Source: Bacillota bacterium
GTDB taxonomy: Bacteria; Bacillota_G; Limnochordia; DTU010
Assembly: GCA_012799255.1 (NCBI GenBank)
Contig: JAAZLQ010000322.1
Location: 1-48,712 of the forward strand
DNA: 48,712 nucleotides
Direction: 5' to 3'
Below the pieces are notes generated by a model. It made no database searches, was not told where the DNA came from, and saw nothing but the letters and a program-made list of their open reading frames with translations. The position numbers and the translations under genes are program-made. The number at the start of each line of letters is the position of its first letter. Position 1 is the first letter of the stretch. Positions 34,464-48,712 of the stretch are shown in pieces.

Positions 34464-34906
34464 GCTTTGGGATTTTCCCGGCACTTGGCGCACAGACCAA
34501 AAAAGCGCAAACAGTGATCGGTGACTTGAAAATCCTTTTCTTCATCGATCCGCCTTTCGATAGCTTCCAACAAATCGCTGTGGAACTCTCCAATATAACC
34601 ACACTTTTTGCAGATCAGATGGTGATGATAATGTTCTTCTCCCTCATCTAACCTTATTTCATAGCGACTTTGACCATCGCCATATTCAAAACGATGGATA
34701 ATCCCTAGCTTTTCCAGTAGTTCAAGGTTACGGTAGACTGTAGCCAAACCAATTTCGCTGTGGATCTCTTTGGTATAGTTATAGATTTCTTCGGCAGAAA
34801 GATGTTCATCTGCATTAGCAATCAACACATCTAACACCGCGTCCCGCTGTGGTGTGAGTCTATGGGATTCTTTTTCTAAACGTGCCCGAATCCTATCTTT
34901 CAACAT
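34460..34906 (-). CDS. Fur-family metal-responsive regulator
   Basis: This 148-residue repressor has a winged-helix domain (LTPQRDAVLDVLIANADEHLSAEEIYNYTK, GLATVYRNLELLEKLGII), a metal-binding segment EEHYHHHLICKKCG, and a second Cys pair CAKC for the structural zinc. The FHSDLLEAIE segment resembles Fur rather than Zur, but Fur, PerR and Zur cannot be separated surely by eye. It follows the Lgt-like gene by 15 bases. The valS promoter overlaps its end. Confidence 0.9.
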   Translation of the reverse strand: MLKDRIRARLEKESHRLTPQRDAVLDVLIANADEHLSAEEIYNYTKEIHSEIGLATVYRNLELLEKLGIIHRFEYGDGQSRYEIRLDEGEEHYHHHLICKKCGYIGEFHSDLLEAIERRIDEEKDFQVTDHCLRFFGLCAKCRENPKA

Positions 34907-34921
34907 GCCTCCACCCCCTTG

Positions 34922-35740
34922 TTAACTAAAACGCCAGTAGAAAAACTTGATCATCACCAGACCTACTCCCAAAAGGGAAGCCAAATACATCAACCACGAG
35001 CGCCAGTCCGTCAAATTGCGACGCCTTCGGGAGTCAGTAAAAGGTGATTGTAAGTAGAGATAGAACCAACTACAACCAAAGACAAGAAAAGCCAAAAAAT
35101 ACAACCAAGGATGAGTGGATTCACCGAATACTTCACGGTAACGCATCAAAATATGCTGGGATAGGGCACTAAGGGCGAGATACCCTAAGAACAACTGTCC
35201 ATCATAACGTAAGTTGCGCCTCATCCACCACAGAAAGGAAAATATGGCATAATAGGCTAACGCAGAATAGAGTGGTAAGGGATGTAAACTAAACTCTCCC
35301 AAATTTATTCCCCAAGCCTTGGTGGTCTCCCGACCAAGCACGCTAGAACCTAAATACGCCAGAGACTGCATCAATGCTGCCGATGGTGTTAGAGCATCGA
35401 AAAAAACAGCTGGGTTCTGCACATTGCGTACAACGAAATAAACCGCGTAGATAACAGCTGCTCCCAATCCCCAATACTCATCTAGCTGGGCACTACTAAG
35501 CAAAGTCCAGGGATAGAGAAATGTTCGCCAACCATAGATTCTGAACACGCAGGCGAAGCGGCCAACGATAACGAATGCGATGGTCACCTGCACGATAAAG
35601 CTGAACATAAAATCAGCACCTATGCCCTTGCGCTTCCCTTCTCTTTGCGCAAGTAGTGACCCAATCACAAGTCCGAGACCTAACATTGCGCCATAAGAAT
35701 AGACGGGAAGGTTAGCGAAGAAAAACAGAATATTTTCCAT
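34922..35740 (-). CDS. Lgt-like membrane protein, signature lost
   Basis: This 272-residue protein has about seven membrane spans. The start VYSYGAMLGLGLVIGSLLAQREGKRKG and the middle AWGINLGEFSLHPLPLYSALAYY resemble prolipoprotein diacylglyceryl transferase, which puts a lipid on lipoprotein cysteines. However, the Lgt signature GRIGNFINGE is replaced by MQSLAYLGSS, so the key Arg and Asn are missing. It is therefore a diverged paralogue with unknown activity. AGGAG lies seven bases before ATG. It lies between gatB and fur. Confidence 0.7.
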   Translation of the reverse strand: MENILFFFANLPVYSYGAMLGLGLVIGSLLAQREGKRKGIGADFMFSFIVQVTIAFVIVGRFACVFRIYGWRTFLYPWTLLSSAQLDEYWGLGAAVIYAVYFVVRNVQNPAVFFDALTPSAALMQSLAYLGSSVLGRETTKAWGINLGEFSLHPLPLYSALAYYAIFSFLWWMRRNLRYDGQLFLGYLALSALSQHILMRYREVFGESTHPWLYFLAFLVFGCSWFYLYLQSPFTDSRRRRNLTDWRSWLMYLASLLGVGLVMIKFFYWRFS

Positions 35741-35818
35741 TTCATAACTCCTACCCTTCCATGCTTTAATTCCCTCTGCGAGAGGAAATTCCTGCTATTC
35801 TTCAAGCACAGACCTACT

Positions 35819-37249
35819 TTATTGAACCCCTTTTAACTCTGAGTTCAAAAGTTCATGAACCACCTCTGGATCCGCCTTGCCTTGGGTGGCACGCATTACT
35901 TGCCCAACGAAGAAACCATACAGCTTCTCCTCACCCTCCTGATAGCGCCTGACCAAATCTCCATTCTCGCTGATCACTTTTTGTACATGAGATAATAATG
36001 TACTTGCATCTCGAATCACTTCCCAACCCTTGAGTTGGACAATTTCTCGGGCGGATAAATCAGAACTGAATAGTTCCTCCACAACCGCCTTCACCTGATT
36101 GTGGGTGATCATCCCCTCTAATAGAATCTCAAGTAACCCCAAAATACGCTGGGAATCTAGGTGACCGCGTGCTCTAGCCAAACCAGCATAGTCACCCATT
36201 AGGAAGTTGACAATGTTCTTATGGTCCGCTCCTTGCTCAGCTAGTTGGAAAAAGATCTCCCCGAAATCAGGGTAGTTCACTAAAAAAGTTGCCTCATAAC
36301 GGGATAGCCCATACTCTTCTTCCAAGCGCAATAGACGTTCTAAAGGAAGCTCAGGAACGGTTGCCCGAATCAAGGCAACCCAAGCCGGATCTAGGTTTAA
36401 AGGAGGTAAATCTGGCTCCGGGAAGATACGGTAATCAGGTGCATTGCCCTTGGAACGCATAGATAGGGTCTTTCCAGCCCGTTCATCCCAGGTTCTACTC
36501 TCCTGTTTGATCTGCCCACCTTCGTTGAGCACAGCACTCTGGCGAACAACCTCATATTCCAAAGCCCGTTCTAAAGCCCTAAAAGAATTGAGATTCTTGA
36601 TTTCCACTTTGGTTCCCAATACCTCGCTACCCTGAGGTTTCAATGAAATGTTGGCATCACAGCGGAGCGAACCTTCCTCCATTTTAGTGTCCGAGACACC
36701 GATATAACTCATCAATAATCTCAGCTGCTCCAAAAACTGACGAGCTTGTCTGGGATGTTGCAAATCGGGTGCGGTTACGATCTCAATGAGCGGAATCCCG
36801 GCCCGATTGTAATCAACCAGAGAATACTCAGAGTCTACGATGCTCTCGCCACTATGAATAAGTTTCCCCGCCTCCTCTTCCATATGAATGCGGGTGATGG
36901 TAGTTCTGCGGAGCTTATCATCTACAAAGTACTCCAAATATCCATTAGTACAAAGGGGAATGGCATCCTGCGTGATCTGATAAGCCTTGGGCAAATCGGG
37001 ATAGAAGTAATTTTTGCGATCGAACTTACTGAAATAGTTGATGTGGCAGTTCAGGGCTAACCCTGCTTTAACCGCATATTCCACCGCTTTTTCATTAATC
37101 AGGGGCAGAGTTCCCGGCAACCCTAGACAGATCGGGCAGCATTGGGTGTTAGGAGGAGCACCAAAGGACGTAGAACAGCTACACAAGAACTTGCTTTGGG
37201 TCGCTAGCGCCACATGAATTTCCAAGCCAATGACGATATCATAATTCAA
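35819..37249 (-). CDS. gatB: Asp/Glu-tRNA amidotransferase subunit B
   Basis: This 476-residue subunit carries the kinase and tRNA-binding part of GatCAB, which turns Asp-tRNA-Asn and Glu-tRNA-Gln into Asn-tRNA and Gln-tRNA. NYDIVIGLEIHVALAT, FDRKNYFYPDLPKAYQITQ and the zinc-ligand cysteines CSCSTSFGA with CCPICLGLPG are typical, followed by the C-terminal YqeY-like tail domain. TTG 37249 is likely, with AGGAGGGGG eight bases ahead. It overlaps the end of gatA. Confidence 0.96.
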   Translation of the reverse strand: MNYDIVIGLEIHVALATQSKFLCSCSTSFGAPPNTQCCPICLGLPGTLPLINEKAVEYAVKAGLALNCHINYFSKFDRKNYFYPDLPKAYQITQDAIPLCTNGYLEYFVDDKLRRTTITRIHMEEEAGKLIHSGESIVDSEYSLVDYNRAGIPLIEIVTAPDLQHPRQARQFLEQLRLLMSYIGVSDTKMEEGSLRCDANISLKPQGSEVLGTKVEIKNLNSFRALERALEYEVVRQSAVLNEGGQIKQESRTWDERAGKTLSMRSKGNAPDYRIFPEPDLPPLNLDPAWVALIRATVPELPLERLLRLEEEYGLSRYEATFLVNYPDFGEIFFQLAEQGADHKNIVNFLMGDYAGLARARGHLDSQRILGLLEILLEGMITHNQVKAVVEELFSSDLSAREIVQLKGWEVIRDASTLLSHVQKVISENGDLVRRYQEGEEKLYGFFVGQVMRATQGKADPEVVHELLNSELKGVQ

Positions 37250-38665
37250 GAGAAGCACCCCCTCCTACGCTCTGTTCCAACACATGGGCCACTTGGAAAA
37301 CTAACGCTTCGGCATAATGATTGCCCATGATTTGAATTCCAATTGGCAAACCTTTAGAATCCTGACCACAAGGCACACTTAGGGCACAAATCCCACTTAG
37401 ATTGGCCGTGGCCGTATAAAGGTCAGAGAGGTACATCTCCAAAGGATTGCGTTTTTCACCCACCTTAAAGGCGGTGGTGGGAGTTGTGGGGGTAATAATC
37501 ACATCTACTTTAGCGAAGGCTTTGGCCACATCTTGCTTGATCAAGGTGCGAACCTTTTGCGCTTGTTCATAATAAGCCTCATAATGGCTGGCACTTAAAA
37601 CATAGGTTCCCAACATAATCCGACGTTTAACTTCGGACCCAAAACCACTTGCCCTACTCTTGGCAAACATAGTGTTGGCATCGGGAGCATCTACCCGTTC
37701 CCCATATCGCACTCCGTCAAAACGGGCCAAACATGAGCTAGCTTCTGCCGTAACTAAAGTCAAATAGGTGTCAATCGCGTACACGTTCGTTGCCAGCGAA
37801 ATAGGCTCCAAGATTGCCCCTTGTTTCTCCAAGCCGGCAAGACAGTTCCCCACTGCCTTTTCCACTTCGGGATTCAGACCTGAACTAAAGAACTCTTCAG
37901 GAACCCCCACTTTCAGACCTTTAACCACGCTCTCCTGCCAAATCGGAATCTCAAACGCTGGAGCATTGGCCGCGGTGGCATCGCGAGGATCGGCCCCAGC
38001 GATTAGGGAAAACAAAATGGCTGTATCTTCCACCGTTTTGGCCATGGGTCCTACTTGATCTAAAGATGGTGCTAATGCCACCGCTCCATAGCGAGACACC
38101 CTGCCATAGGTCGGTTTGAGGCCAACAACCCCACAAAAGGAAGCGGGCTGGCGGATTGATCCGCCCGTGTCCGTACCCAGTGCCCAAAGGGCCTCATTAG
38201 CAGCCACTGCTGCTGCGGAACCGCCGCTAGAGCCTCCAGAAACGCGCTGCGGATCGTGGGGATTACGAGCAACCCCGAAAGCGGAATACTCTGTTGATGA
38301 ACCCATCGCGAACTCATCCAGGTTAGTCTTCCCCAAAATGGTCAGTCCGGCCCGTTTCAGCATAGTCACCACAGTGGCATCAAAGATAGGTACATAGTTT
38401 TTCAAAAAGCGAGAAGCACATGTTGTGCGTAGTCCCTTCGTTGAGATGTTATCCTTAATTGCAATGGGAATACCATCCCAAGGCGATAGCGCCTGTCCCC
38501 TTGCTCTGCGGACATCCGATTCAGCCGCTGCACGCAGAGCGCCTCCTTCGTCAACTGTGATAAAGGCATTTAAACTTGGGTCTTGCTTTTTGATCTGTTC
38601 CAGATAATGCTGGACAAGTTCTTGACTGGAAATTTGCTTGGACTCTAATAAATGCGCTAGTTTTC

Positions 38666-38669
<4 letters not shown>
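37239..38669 (-). CDS. gatA: Asp/Glu-tRNA amidotransferase subunit A
   Basis: This 476-residue amidase-family subunit releases ammonia from glutamine for GatB. The amidase signature is complete: Lys of PIAIKDNIS, the SGGSSGGSAAAVAA glycine-serine stretch, and GTDTGGSIRQPASFCG with the nucleophile Ser. ATG 38669 follows GAGGG and overlaps the gatC stop by four bases. Confidence 0.97.
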
Positions 38670-43126
<4,457 letters not shown>

Positions 43127-43266
43127 GCGTATCTCCTTTACGAAAAAGCCCTTCCTTCTTGCCCTAATGGGTGTTCCCAGCGTTTCCCTGCAGGTTACAA
43201 CCCTTTTTGGGGAGAAGTATGAGTCGCAGAAAAAAGCGATAAAACTGGAAGGAAGGTACACTTATT

Positions 43267-44016
43267 TTGCGAAATCATTTTTTGTTATTGAGTATAATTC
43301 TTTTGTCTATCACACTAGGGGGCTGTCTAAGCACTCTACCCCCTTCGACAAATCCAGGCTCAACGCCTTCTGAAAATCAGCAAAAAGCTTCGTTAACTGG
43401 GCTGGTTAAAGATGCCAATTCAGGCTTGGCACTGTGGAGTGGTCAAGCAACCTTGACTCGTTCAGGTGGGGCAGGTTACAGTACTACAATTAAAGAAGGT
43501 GCTTTTCAATTCCAAAATATAGCCCCTGGAACTTACACTTTAACGATTAACACCAAGTTTTATAAACCACTACAAAAACAAGTGACAATAACCGGTTCAA
43601 ACATAAGCATCTCCGAGGGTTTGACACCGATCTTTTCTGCAAGCGAACTAGACCTGTTAGCTCGCCTAGTACATGCAGAAGCTAAGGGTGAAAGTTACAA
43701 AGGTCAAGTAGCGGTGGCGGCCTCAGTACTTAACCGTCTCGTTCATCCCGATTACCCCAATACCTTAAGTGAGGTTATCAACCAAGTAGTGGTTTCGGGC
43801 GGTAAACGTTACTACCAGTATGAGCCTGTCCTCAATGGAAGCATTCATACACCTGCAAGCCAGACTGCCAAAGACGCGGTATCCGATGCCTTGGCGGGCT
43901 GGGATCCATCTTTAAATGCCACCGGCTTCTTTGCACCGGCGAAGGTTGGGTCAAGCTCTTGGGTCTGGAGCAGAACTGCCACCGTCACTATAGGTAACCA
44001 TCGTTTTTTTAGATAA
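43267..44016 (+). CDS. Lipoprotein with SleB-type cell wall hydrolase domain
   Basis: This is a 249-residue protein. A lipoprotein signal peptide ends at LGGC (Cys20), so it should be lipid-anchored outside the cell. A carboxypeptidase-regulatory-like beta domain follows (about residues 42-115, LTGLVKDANSGLALWSGQAT and IAPGTYTLTINTKFYKPLQK), then a Hydrolase_2/SleB domain (DLLARLVHAEAKGESYKGQVAVAASVLNR to the end), the fold of spore cortex-lytic SleB. The Glu of HAEAKGE is the expected catalytic acid. It starts with TTG behind GGAAGG and is divergent from pcrA. A cortex-lytic or wall-remodelling role is inferred; the beta domain in front is unusual. Confidence 0.85.
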   Translation: MRNHFLLLSIILLSITLGGCLSTLPPSTNPGSTPSENQQKASLTGLVKDANSGLALWSGQATLTRSGGAGYSTTIKEGAFQFQNIAPGTYTLTINTKFYKPLQKQVTITGSNISISEGLTPIFSASELDLLARLVHAEAKGESYKGQVAVAASVLNRLVHPDYPNTLSEVINQVVVSGGKRYYQYEPVLNGSIHTPASQTAKDAVSDALAGWDPSLNATGFFAPAKVGSSSWVWSRTATVTIGNHRFFR

Positions 44017-44035
44017 TACGTTTTACTAACAAATT

Positions 44036-44059
44036 CAGGCCTCTCTTTTGAGAGGCCTG
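44036..44059. terminator. Hairpin between converging SleB-type gene and hisIE
   Basis: CAGGCCTCTC and GAGAGGCCTG form a perfect 10-bp stem with a TTTT loop. T-runs after it are short on both strands (AATTTGTT on the minus strand), so it may work in both directions but only moderately. Confidence 0.65.
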
Positions 44060-44062
44060 ATT

Positions 44063-44725
44063 CTAGTTACCAGACAAACTGGACCGTCCTAGAAGCTCGA
44101 CCCAGACTTCATCTAGACCAATCTTCCGGAATACCAAGAGCACGAGCAGATGGTACAAAAGGTCACTGACTTCATAGACTAATTCCTCATCACCATCATT
44201 CTTCCCGGCAATAATCACCTCTGTGGCTTCTTCGCCAAACGCTTTGAGGATCTTGTCCAAGCCATTTTCCATTAAGTAGTTGGTATACGAGCCCACCTTT
44301 GGTGAACGTCGACGATCTTCAATATTGGCATAAAGCCAGGAAAGGGCTTCCCTTTGTGGCAAGAGATCGCTTTGATCTGGGCCATCGGACATGATGAGAT
44401 TATGAAAACAGCTGTAGGAGTTATTATCATCGTCGCAGGCACCATGGCCATGTTGATCCACGACGATCAAGACACTGTCCCGATCACAGTCCGCAGTAAT
44501 CCGCCGTACTTTCTGCACATTACCACTCTGATCTCCCTTTTTCCACACTTCATTTCGCTTGCGACTGTAAAACCAAGTTTCACCTGTTTGCAAAGTCTTA
44601 TTAAATGCTTCTTCATTCATATAAGCCATCATTAATACTCTGCCTTGGGTATCTTGGATTATAGCTGGCACGAGACCGTTTTCATCATACTTAATCAATG
44701 ACGTCAACCCCCAATCTATTCCCAC
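44063..44725 (-). CDS. hisIE: Bifunctional phosphoribosyl-AMP cyclohydrolase / phosphoribosyl-ATP pyrophosphatase
   Basis: This 220-residue enzyme does steps 2 and 3 of histidine synthesis. The HisI half has [35 protein letters not shown] and the zinc-binding [15 protein letters not shown]. The HisE half has [31 protein letters not shown]. No other his gene is in the window; it overlaps the guaA end by ten bases. The start is uncertain (GTG 44725 or TTG 44698, which has GGGGG upstream). Confidence 0.93.
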   Translation of the reverse strand: MGIDWGLTSLIKYDENGLVPAIIQDTQGRVLMMAYMNEEAFNKTLQTGETWFYSRKRNEVWKKGDQSGNVQKVRRITADCDRDSVLIVVDQHGHGACDDDNNSYSCFHNLIMSDGPDQSDLLPQREALSWLYANIEDRRRSPKVGSYTNYLMENGLDKILKAFGEEATEVIIAGKNDGDEELVYEVSDLLYHLLVLLVFRKIGLDEVWVELLGRSSLSGN

Positions 44726-45954
44726 TCTATGGTAGCCGGTGGCTTGGCACTGATGTCATAAACCACCCGATTAATTCCCCTCACTTCGGTCATTAAGCGC
44801 TGGCTAATGGTGGAAAGCAGATCATAAGGAACCCGAACCCAATCTGCACTCATTCCATCTGCGCTGTTGACGAAACGCAAGGCTACCACATAATCATAAG
44901 TCCTTTTACCTTCGTATACTCCTACAGTACGTGTATTGGTTAAGACTACTAGTGCCTGCCAAATCTGATTATACCAGCCTGCGCGTCGAACCTCCTCGAG
45001 GGCGATTGCGTCTGCTCTTCTTAGAATATCCAATTTTTCTCTTGTTACAGCCCCCATTACCCGAATCGCCAAGCCTGGTCCTGGAAAGGGATGCCTTCCC
45101 ACTATTTCATCAGGAATTCCAAGTTTGGAGCCGAGCAGACGGACCTCATCTTTAAACAAAGCAGCCAGGGGCTCGACCAACTGAAAACGCAAATCATCGG
45201 GCAAGCCGCCCACATTGTGGTGGGATTTTACTAGCGCTCCCGCTTCTCCACCACTTTCTATAACATCGGTATATAATGTCCCTTGGACCAAGAAAGCAGC
45301 ATCACCAATTTTGGCTGCCTCTTCTTCAAAAACGCGAATAAACTCTGTTCCTATTATCTTTCTTTTTTCCTCGGGATCCTCTATTCCTTGCAGCTTATCA
45401 ATAAAGCGATCCTGGGCATCAACATGAATTAGGGGTATACCAAACTGGGTTCTAAAGGTTTTTAGAATCTGTTCAGTTTCACCCGCTCTCATAAACCCAT
45501 GATCTACATAGATGCAGGTTAACTGCTCACCAATGGCCCGGTGAACCAGGACTGCGGCAACGGACGAGTCAACTCCCCCACTCAGCCCACAAATGACCTT
45601 GCCGTCTTTGACTTGGGCACGAATCTGCGCCACAGCTTGCTCAAGGAAAAAGTCCACATTCCAATCTAGCTCAGTGCCACAGCACTCAGCTAGAAAGGGT
45701 TCAATAAGGTCAAACGACCCTTGGACATCTTCTAGAAGCAAGACCGGAATATCTCTGGAACTAAGCTCCGCAGGCAAGTTCGTTGGAATACTCCCAACAA
45801 GAATAATTCCGCTGGGTTCTTCGCCACTGAGGGCTTGAACCATGGCAGAACTAGGGACAATTTCACTATAAACTCCTAACCGGCGGACTTCCCTGGCCAC
45901 ATCTTGTGCATGCGCTGAACTGTAATCCACCACTAAGACTTGTTTCAAGGGCAC
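44716..45954 (-). CDS. guaA: GMP synthase with vestigial glutaminase domain
   Basis: This is a 412-residue protein; normal GuaA has about 510. The ATP-pyrophosphatase domain (SGGVDS at 125-130) and the C-terminal dimerisation domain ([16 protein letters not shown] to [17 protein letters not shown]) look complete, so XMP amination is expected. The N-terminal glutaminase domain is cut to about 95 residues: [29 protein letters not shown] matches its start, and [20 protein letters not shown] matches its end, but the roughly 100 residues between, with the nucleophile Cys (GICYG) and the His/Glu pair, are missing in frame. The enzyme should use free ammonia or need a partner. Start GTG 45954 or TTG 45948. 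It follows hpt by eight bases. Confidence 0.93.
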   Translation of the reverse strand: MPLKQVLVVDYSSAHAQDVAREVRRLGVYSEIVPSSAMVQALSGEEPSGIILVGSIPTNLPAELSSRDIPVLLLEDVQGSFDLIEPFLAECCGTELDWNVDFFLEQAVAQIRAQVKDGKVICGLSGGVDSSVAAVLVHRAIGEQLTCIYVDHGFMRAGETEQILKTFRTQFGIPLIHVDAQDRFIDKLQGIEDPEEKRKIIGTEFIRVFEEEAAKIGDAAFLVQGTLYTDVIESGGEAGALVKSHHNVGGLPDDLRFQLVEPLAALFKDEVRLLGSKLGIPDEIVGRHPFPGPGLAIRVMGAVTREKLDILRRADAIALEEVRRAGWYNQIWQALVVLTNTRTVGVYEGKRTYDYVVALRFVNSADGMSADWVRVPYDLLSTISQRLMTEVRGINRVVYDISAKPPATIEWE

Positions 45955-45962
45955 CCCTCCGT

Positions 45963-46523
45963 TTAGCCTTCCACTACTCCCACATAGGGTAATTCCCTAT
46001 ACTTATGGTTGTAATCCAACCCATAACCAATCACAAATTGATCGGGGATGGTAAATCCCACATAGTCGGCGGAAAACTGTGTTTTCCTCCGCTCTGGCTT
46101 ATCTAACAAAACCGCGGTTTTTAGACTTGCAGGTTTCCGCGAAAGTAAGAGTTTTGAGAGGTAAGAAAGTGTGAGACCAGAGTCTATGATATCTTCCACA
46201 ATCAGGATATCCCTACCTTCAATGGAAGTATCTAAGTCCTTGAGCAGACGTACAACCCCAGAGGTTTCTGTTGCCTCCCCGTAACTAGAAGTGGCCATAA
46301 AATCCATTTCCAAAGGAATCACGATGCTCCGAATCAGGTCGCTCATAAAAACAACTGCGCCCTTCAAAATACCGATAATCACTAGGTCTTTGCCCTCATA
46401 ATCGGCGCTAATCTGCCGTCCAAGCTCGCTGACCCGTTGCGCAATTTCTTCCTCACTGATCAAAACCCTAACCTGCAAATCCATCCCACCCATTGACGAT
46501 TTTCGTACAACTATTTTCGCCAC
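45963..46523 (-). CDS. hpt: Hypoxanthine phosphoribosyltransferase
   Basis: This 186-residue salvage enzyme turns hypoxanthine or guanine plus PRPP into IMP or [22 protein letters not shown], the PRPP loop [14 protein letters not shown], and [30 protein letters not shown] are typical. The start is uncertain: GTG 46523 gives an N-terminus slightly longer than usual, while internal ATGs at 46493 and 46484 lack clear sites. With guaA next, the pair feeds the guanine nucleotide pool. Confidence 0.94.
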   Translation of the reverse strand: MAKIVVRKSSMGGMDLQVRVLISEEEIAQRVSELGRQISADYEGKDLVIIGILKGAVVFMSDLIRSIVIPLEMDFMATSSYGEATETSGVVRLLKDLDTSIEGRDILIVEDIIDSGLTLSYLSKLLLSRKPASLKTAVLLDKPERRKTQFSADYVGFTIPDQFVIGYGLDYNHKYRELPYVGVVEG

Positions 46524-46553
46524 AGCTCCCTTGAAACCCTTGTAAATCCAGTG

Positions 46554-46588
46554 TTAACTTAAAAGGGCCCCGCTTTATGCGAGACCCT
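46554..46588 (-). terminator. Terminator after groEL
   Basis: On the minus strand AGGGTCTCGC pairs with GCGGGGCCCT (with G-U pairs) around ATAAA, followed by TTTTAAGTT. It separates groESL from hpt-guaA-hisIE. Confidence 0.8.
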
Positions 46589-46606
46589 ATACTTCTACAC
46601 TATTGC

Positions 46607-48235
<1,629 letters not shown>

Positions 48236-48254
48236 TCACCTTCCTCTTTTTAGA

Positions 48255-48539
48255 TTATCCTAGAATTGCAAGCAAGTCTGTTTCTTTAAGGATAAGTAGT
48301 TCTTCACCTTGATACTTGATCTCAGTTCCGGCATATTTCGAGAACAAAACAGTGTCGCCTTCTTTAACATTCATGGGCACCAAATTTCCGTTTTCATATT
48401 TGCCGGGCCCTACCGCCAGAACTTTACCTTGTTGTGGTTTTTCCTTAGCTGTATCTGGTAATACGATACCGCTGGCAGTCTTCTCTTCAGCCTCCACAAC
48501 CTTTAATACTACTCGATCTGCTAATGGTTTAATGTTCAA
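48255..48539 (-). CDS. groES: Co-chaperonin GroES
   Basis: This 94-residue lid of the GroEL chamber has [36 protein letters not shown] (mobile loop) and [23 protein letters not shown], which are typical. It starts with TTG 48539 behind AAGGGGG nine bases upstream. First gene of the groESL operon. Confidence 0.97.
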   Translation of the reverse strand: MNIKPLADRVVLKVVEAEEKTASGIVLPDTAKEKPQQGKVLAVGPGKYENGNLVPMNVKEGDTVLFSKYAGTEIKYQGEELLILKETDLLAILG

Positions 48540-48568
48540 CTACGTGTACCCCCTTACACTTCTTTTTG

Positions 48569-48595
48569 TTAGCACTCCCTTCGGGTGAGTGCTAA
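48569..48595. promoter_or_regulatory. CIRCE operator for HrcA
   Basis: A perfect inverted repeat TTAGCACTC, nine bases, GAGTGCTAA, matching the CIRCE consensus at every base. It lies in the groES leader, 30 bases before the start codon. HrcA should repress groESL here until heat stress. hrcA is not in the window. Confidence 0.97.
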
Positions 48596-48606
48596 ATCTA
48601 TACCAT

Positions 48607-48635
48607 ATATTAATCAACTACACCAGTTTTTGCAA
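48607..48635 (-). promoter_or_regulatory. Likely sigma-A promoter of groESL
   Basis: TTGCAA (48635-48630), a 17-base spacer and TAATAT (48612-48607), each four of six against consensus, end 11 bases before the CIRCE site. Transcription would begin just ahead of or at the operator, the usual arrangement. Confidence 0.5.
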
Positions 48636-48712
48636 GCTCTTCCAAATGCCAAATAGCGACTAAAACTCCCAATTTCGGTCAAAAAATGAAATTAGCTCCT
48701 GAAAGCTAGCGT
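48636..48712. other. Upstream edge of the groESL region
   Basis: These last 77 bases hold no gene or RNA that I can recognise. They lie upstream of the groESL promoter and the window ends here. Confidence 0.4.

Noticed and set aside
35765..35788. Hairpin between gatB and the Lgt-like gene as a terminator
   Set aside because: AATTTCCTCT and AGAGGGAATT can pair, but no T-run follows on the minus strand, so it is not a convincing terminator.
43215..43245. Sporulation promoter for the SleB-type lipoprotein gene
   Set aside because: GTATG is present, but no -10 box of the sigma-F or sigma-G type stands at the right distance.
43127..43261. Longer N-terminus for PcrA
   Set aside because: The extension has no helicase likeness, and ATG 43126 has AAAGGAG ahead of it.
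44716..45954. Frameshift or hidden second frame explaining the short guaA
   Set aside because: The frame is continuous across the junction, and the DNA holds no extra stretch in any frame that could encode the missing glutaminase part.

Overview
The window is a gene-dense piece of a bacterial chromosome. It points to an anaerobic, endospore-forming, Gram-positive bacterium of the Firmicutes (Bacillota), most like Clostridia. The evidence is an alpha/beta-type small acid-soluble spore protein, SpoIVFB, SpoIID, a SleB-type hydrolase, a valine T-box leader, a CIRCE element, an L27 with the cleavable Firmicute N-terminus beside its protease Prp, GatCAB, and an Rnf-type complex. Almost all genes lie on the minus strand. 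Only the tail of rpsT, the spore protein gene and a SleB-type lipoprotein gene lie on the plus strand. No rRNA, tRNA, CRISPR array, insertion sequence or prophage was seen. Many genes start with TTG or GTG behind strong Shine-Dalgarno sites.

Layout in plus-strand coordinates, with minus-strand transcription running from high to low: 1-3.9 kb holds the rpsT end and holA-comEC-comEA. 3.9-9.3 kb is an unusual rnf operon (rnfC, an rnfD-rnfG fusion, rnfE, rnfA). 9.5 kb holds the spore protein. 9.8-14.5 kb is obg-yhbY-nadD-LCP-rsfS-methyltransferase. 14.5-15.6 kb is rplU-prp-rpmA with its own promoter. 15.6-28.4 kb is a long shape, division and sporulation cluster (maf-radC-mreBCD-PBP2-minCDE-small membrane protein-spoIVFB-radical SAM pair-RNase G), in an order close to the mre/min/spoIVF region of Bacillus. 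28.4-34.5 kb holds T-box-valS-folC-SPOR protein, then spoIID and a 63-residue unknown. 34.5-43.1 kb is pcrA-ligA-gatCAB-Lgt-like-fur. 43.3 kb holds the SleB-type lipoprotein. 44-46.5 kb is hpt-guaA-hisIE. 46.6-48.6 kb is CIRCE-groES-groEL.

The most striking system is the rnf operon. RnfD is fused to RnfG and then to five more tandem FMN-binding domains, giving seven predicted covalent flavin sites in one 962-residue protein. No RnfB is encoded. All four cysteines that normally hold the iron-sulfur cluster inside the membrane in RnfA and RnfE are replaced (Val22 and Asp105 in RnfE, Tyr26 and Asp114 in RnfA). This looks like a remodelled, polyflavin Rnf relative that must move electrons differently from the textbook complex.

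Other departures from the expected are a GMP synthase that has lost about 100 residues of its glutaminase domain including the catalytic cysteine, a 79-residue membrane protein where SpoIVFA is expected, an Lgt-like membrane protein without the Lgt signature, hisIE placed next to purine genes, and possible sporulation promoters ahead of spoIVF and inside the terminator hairpin upstream of spoIID.
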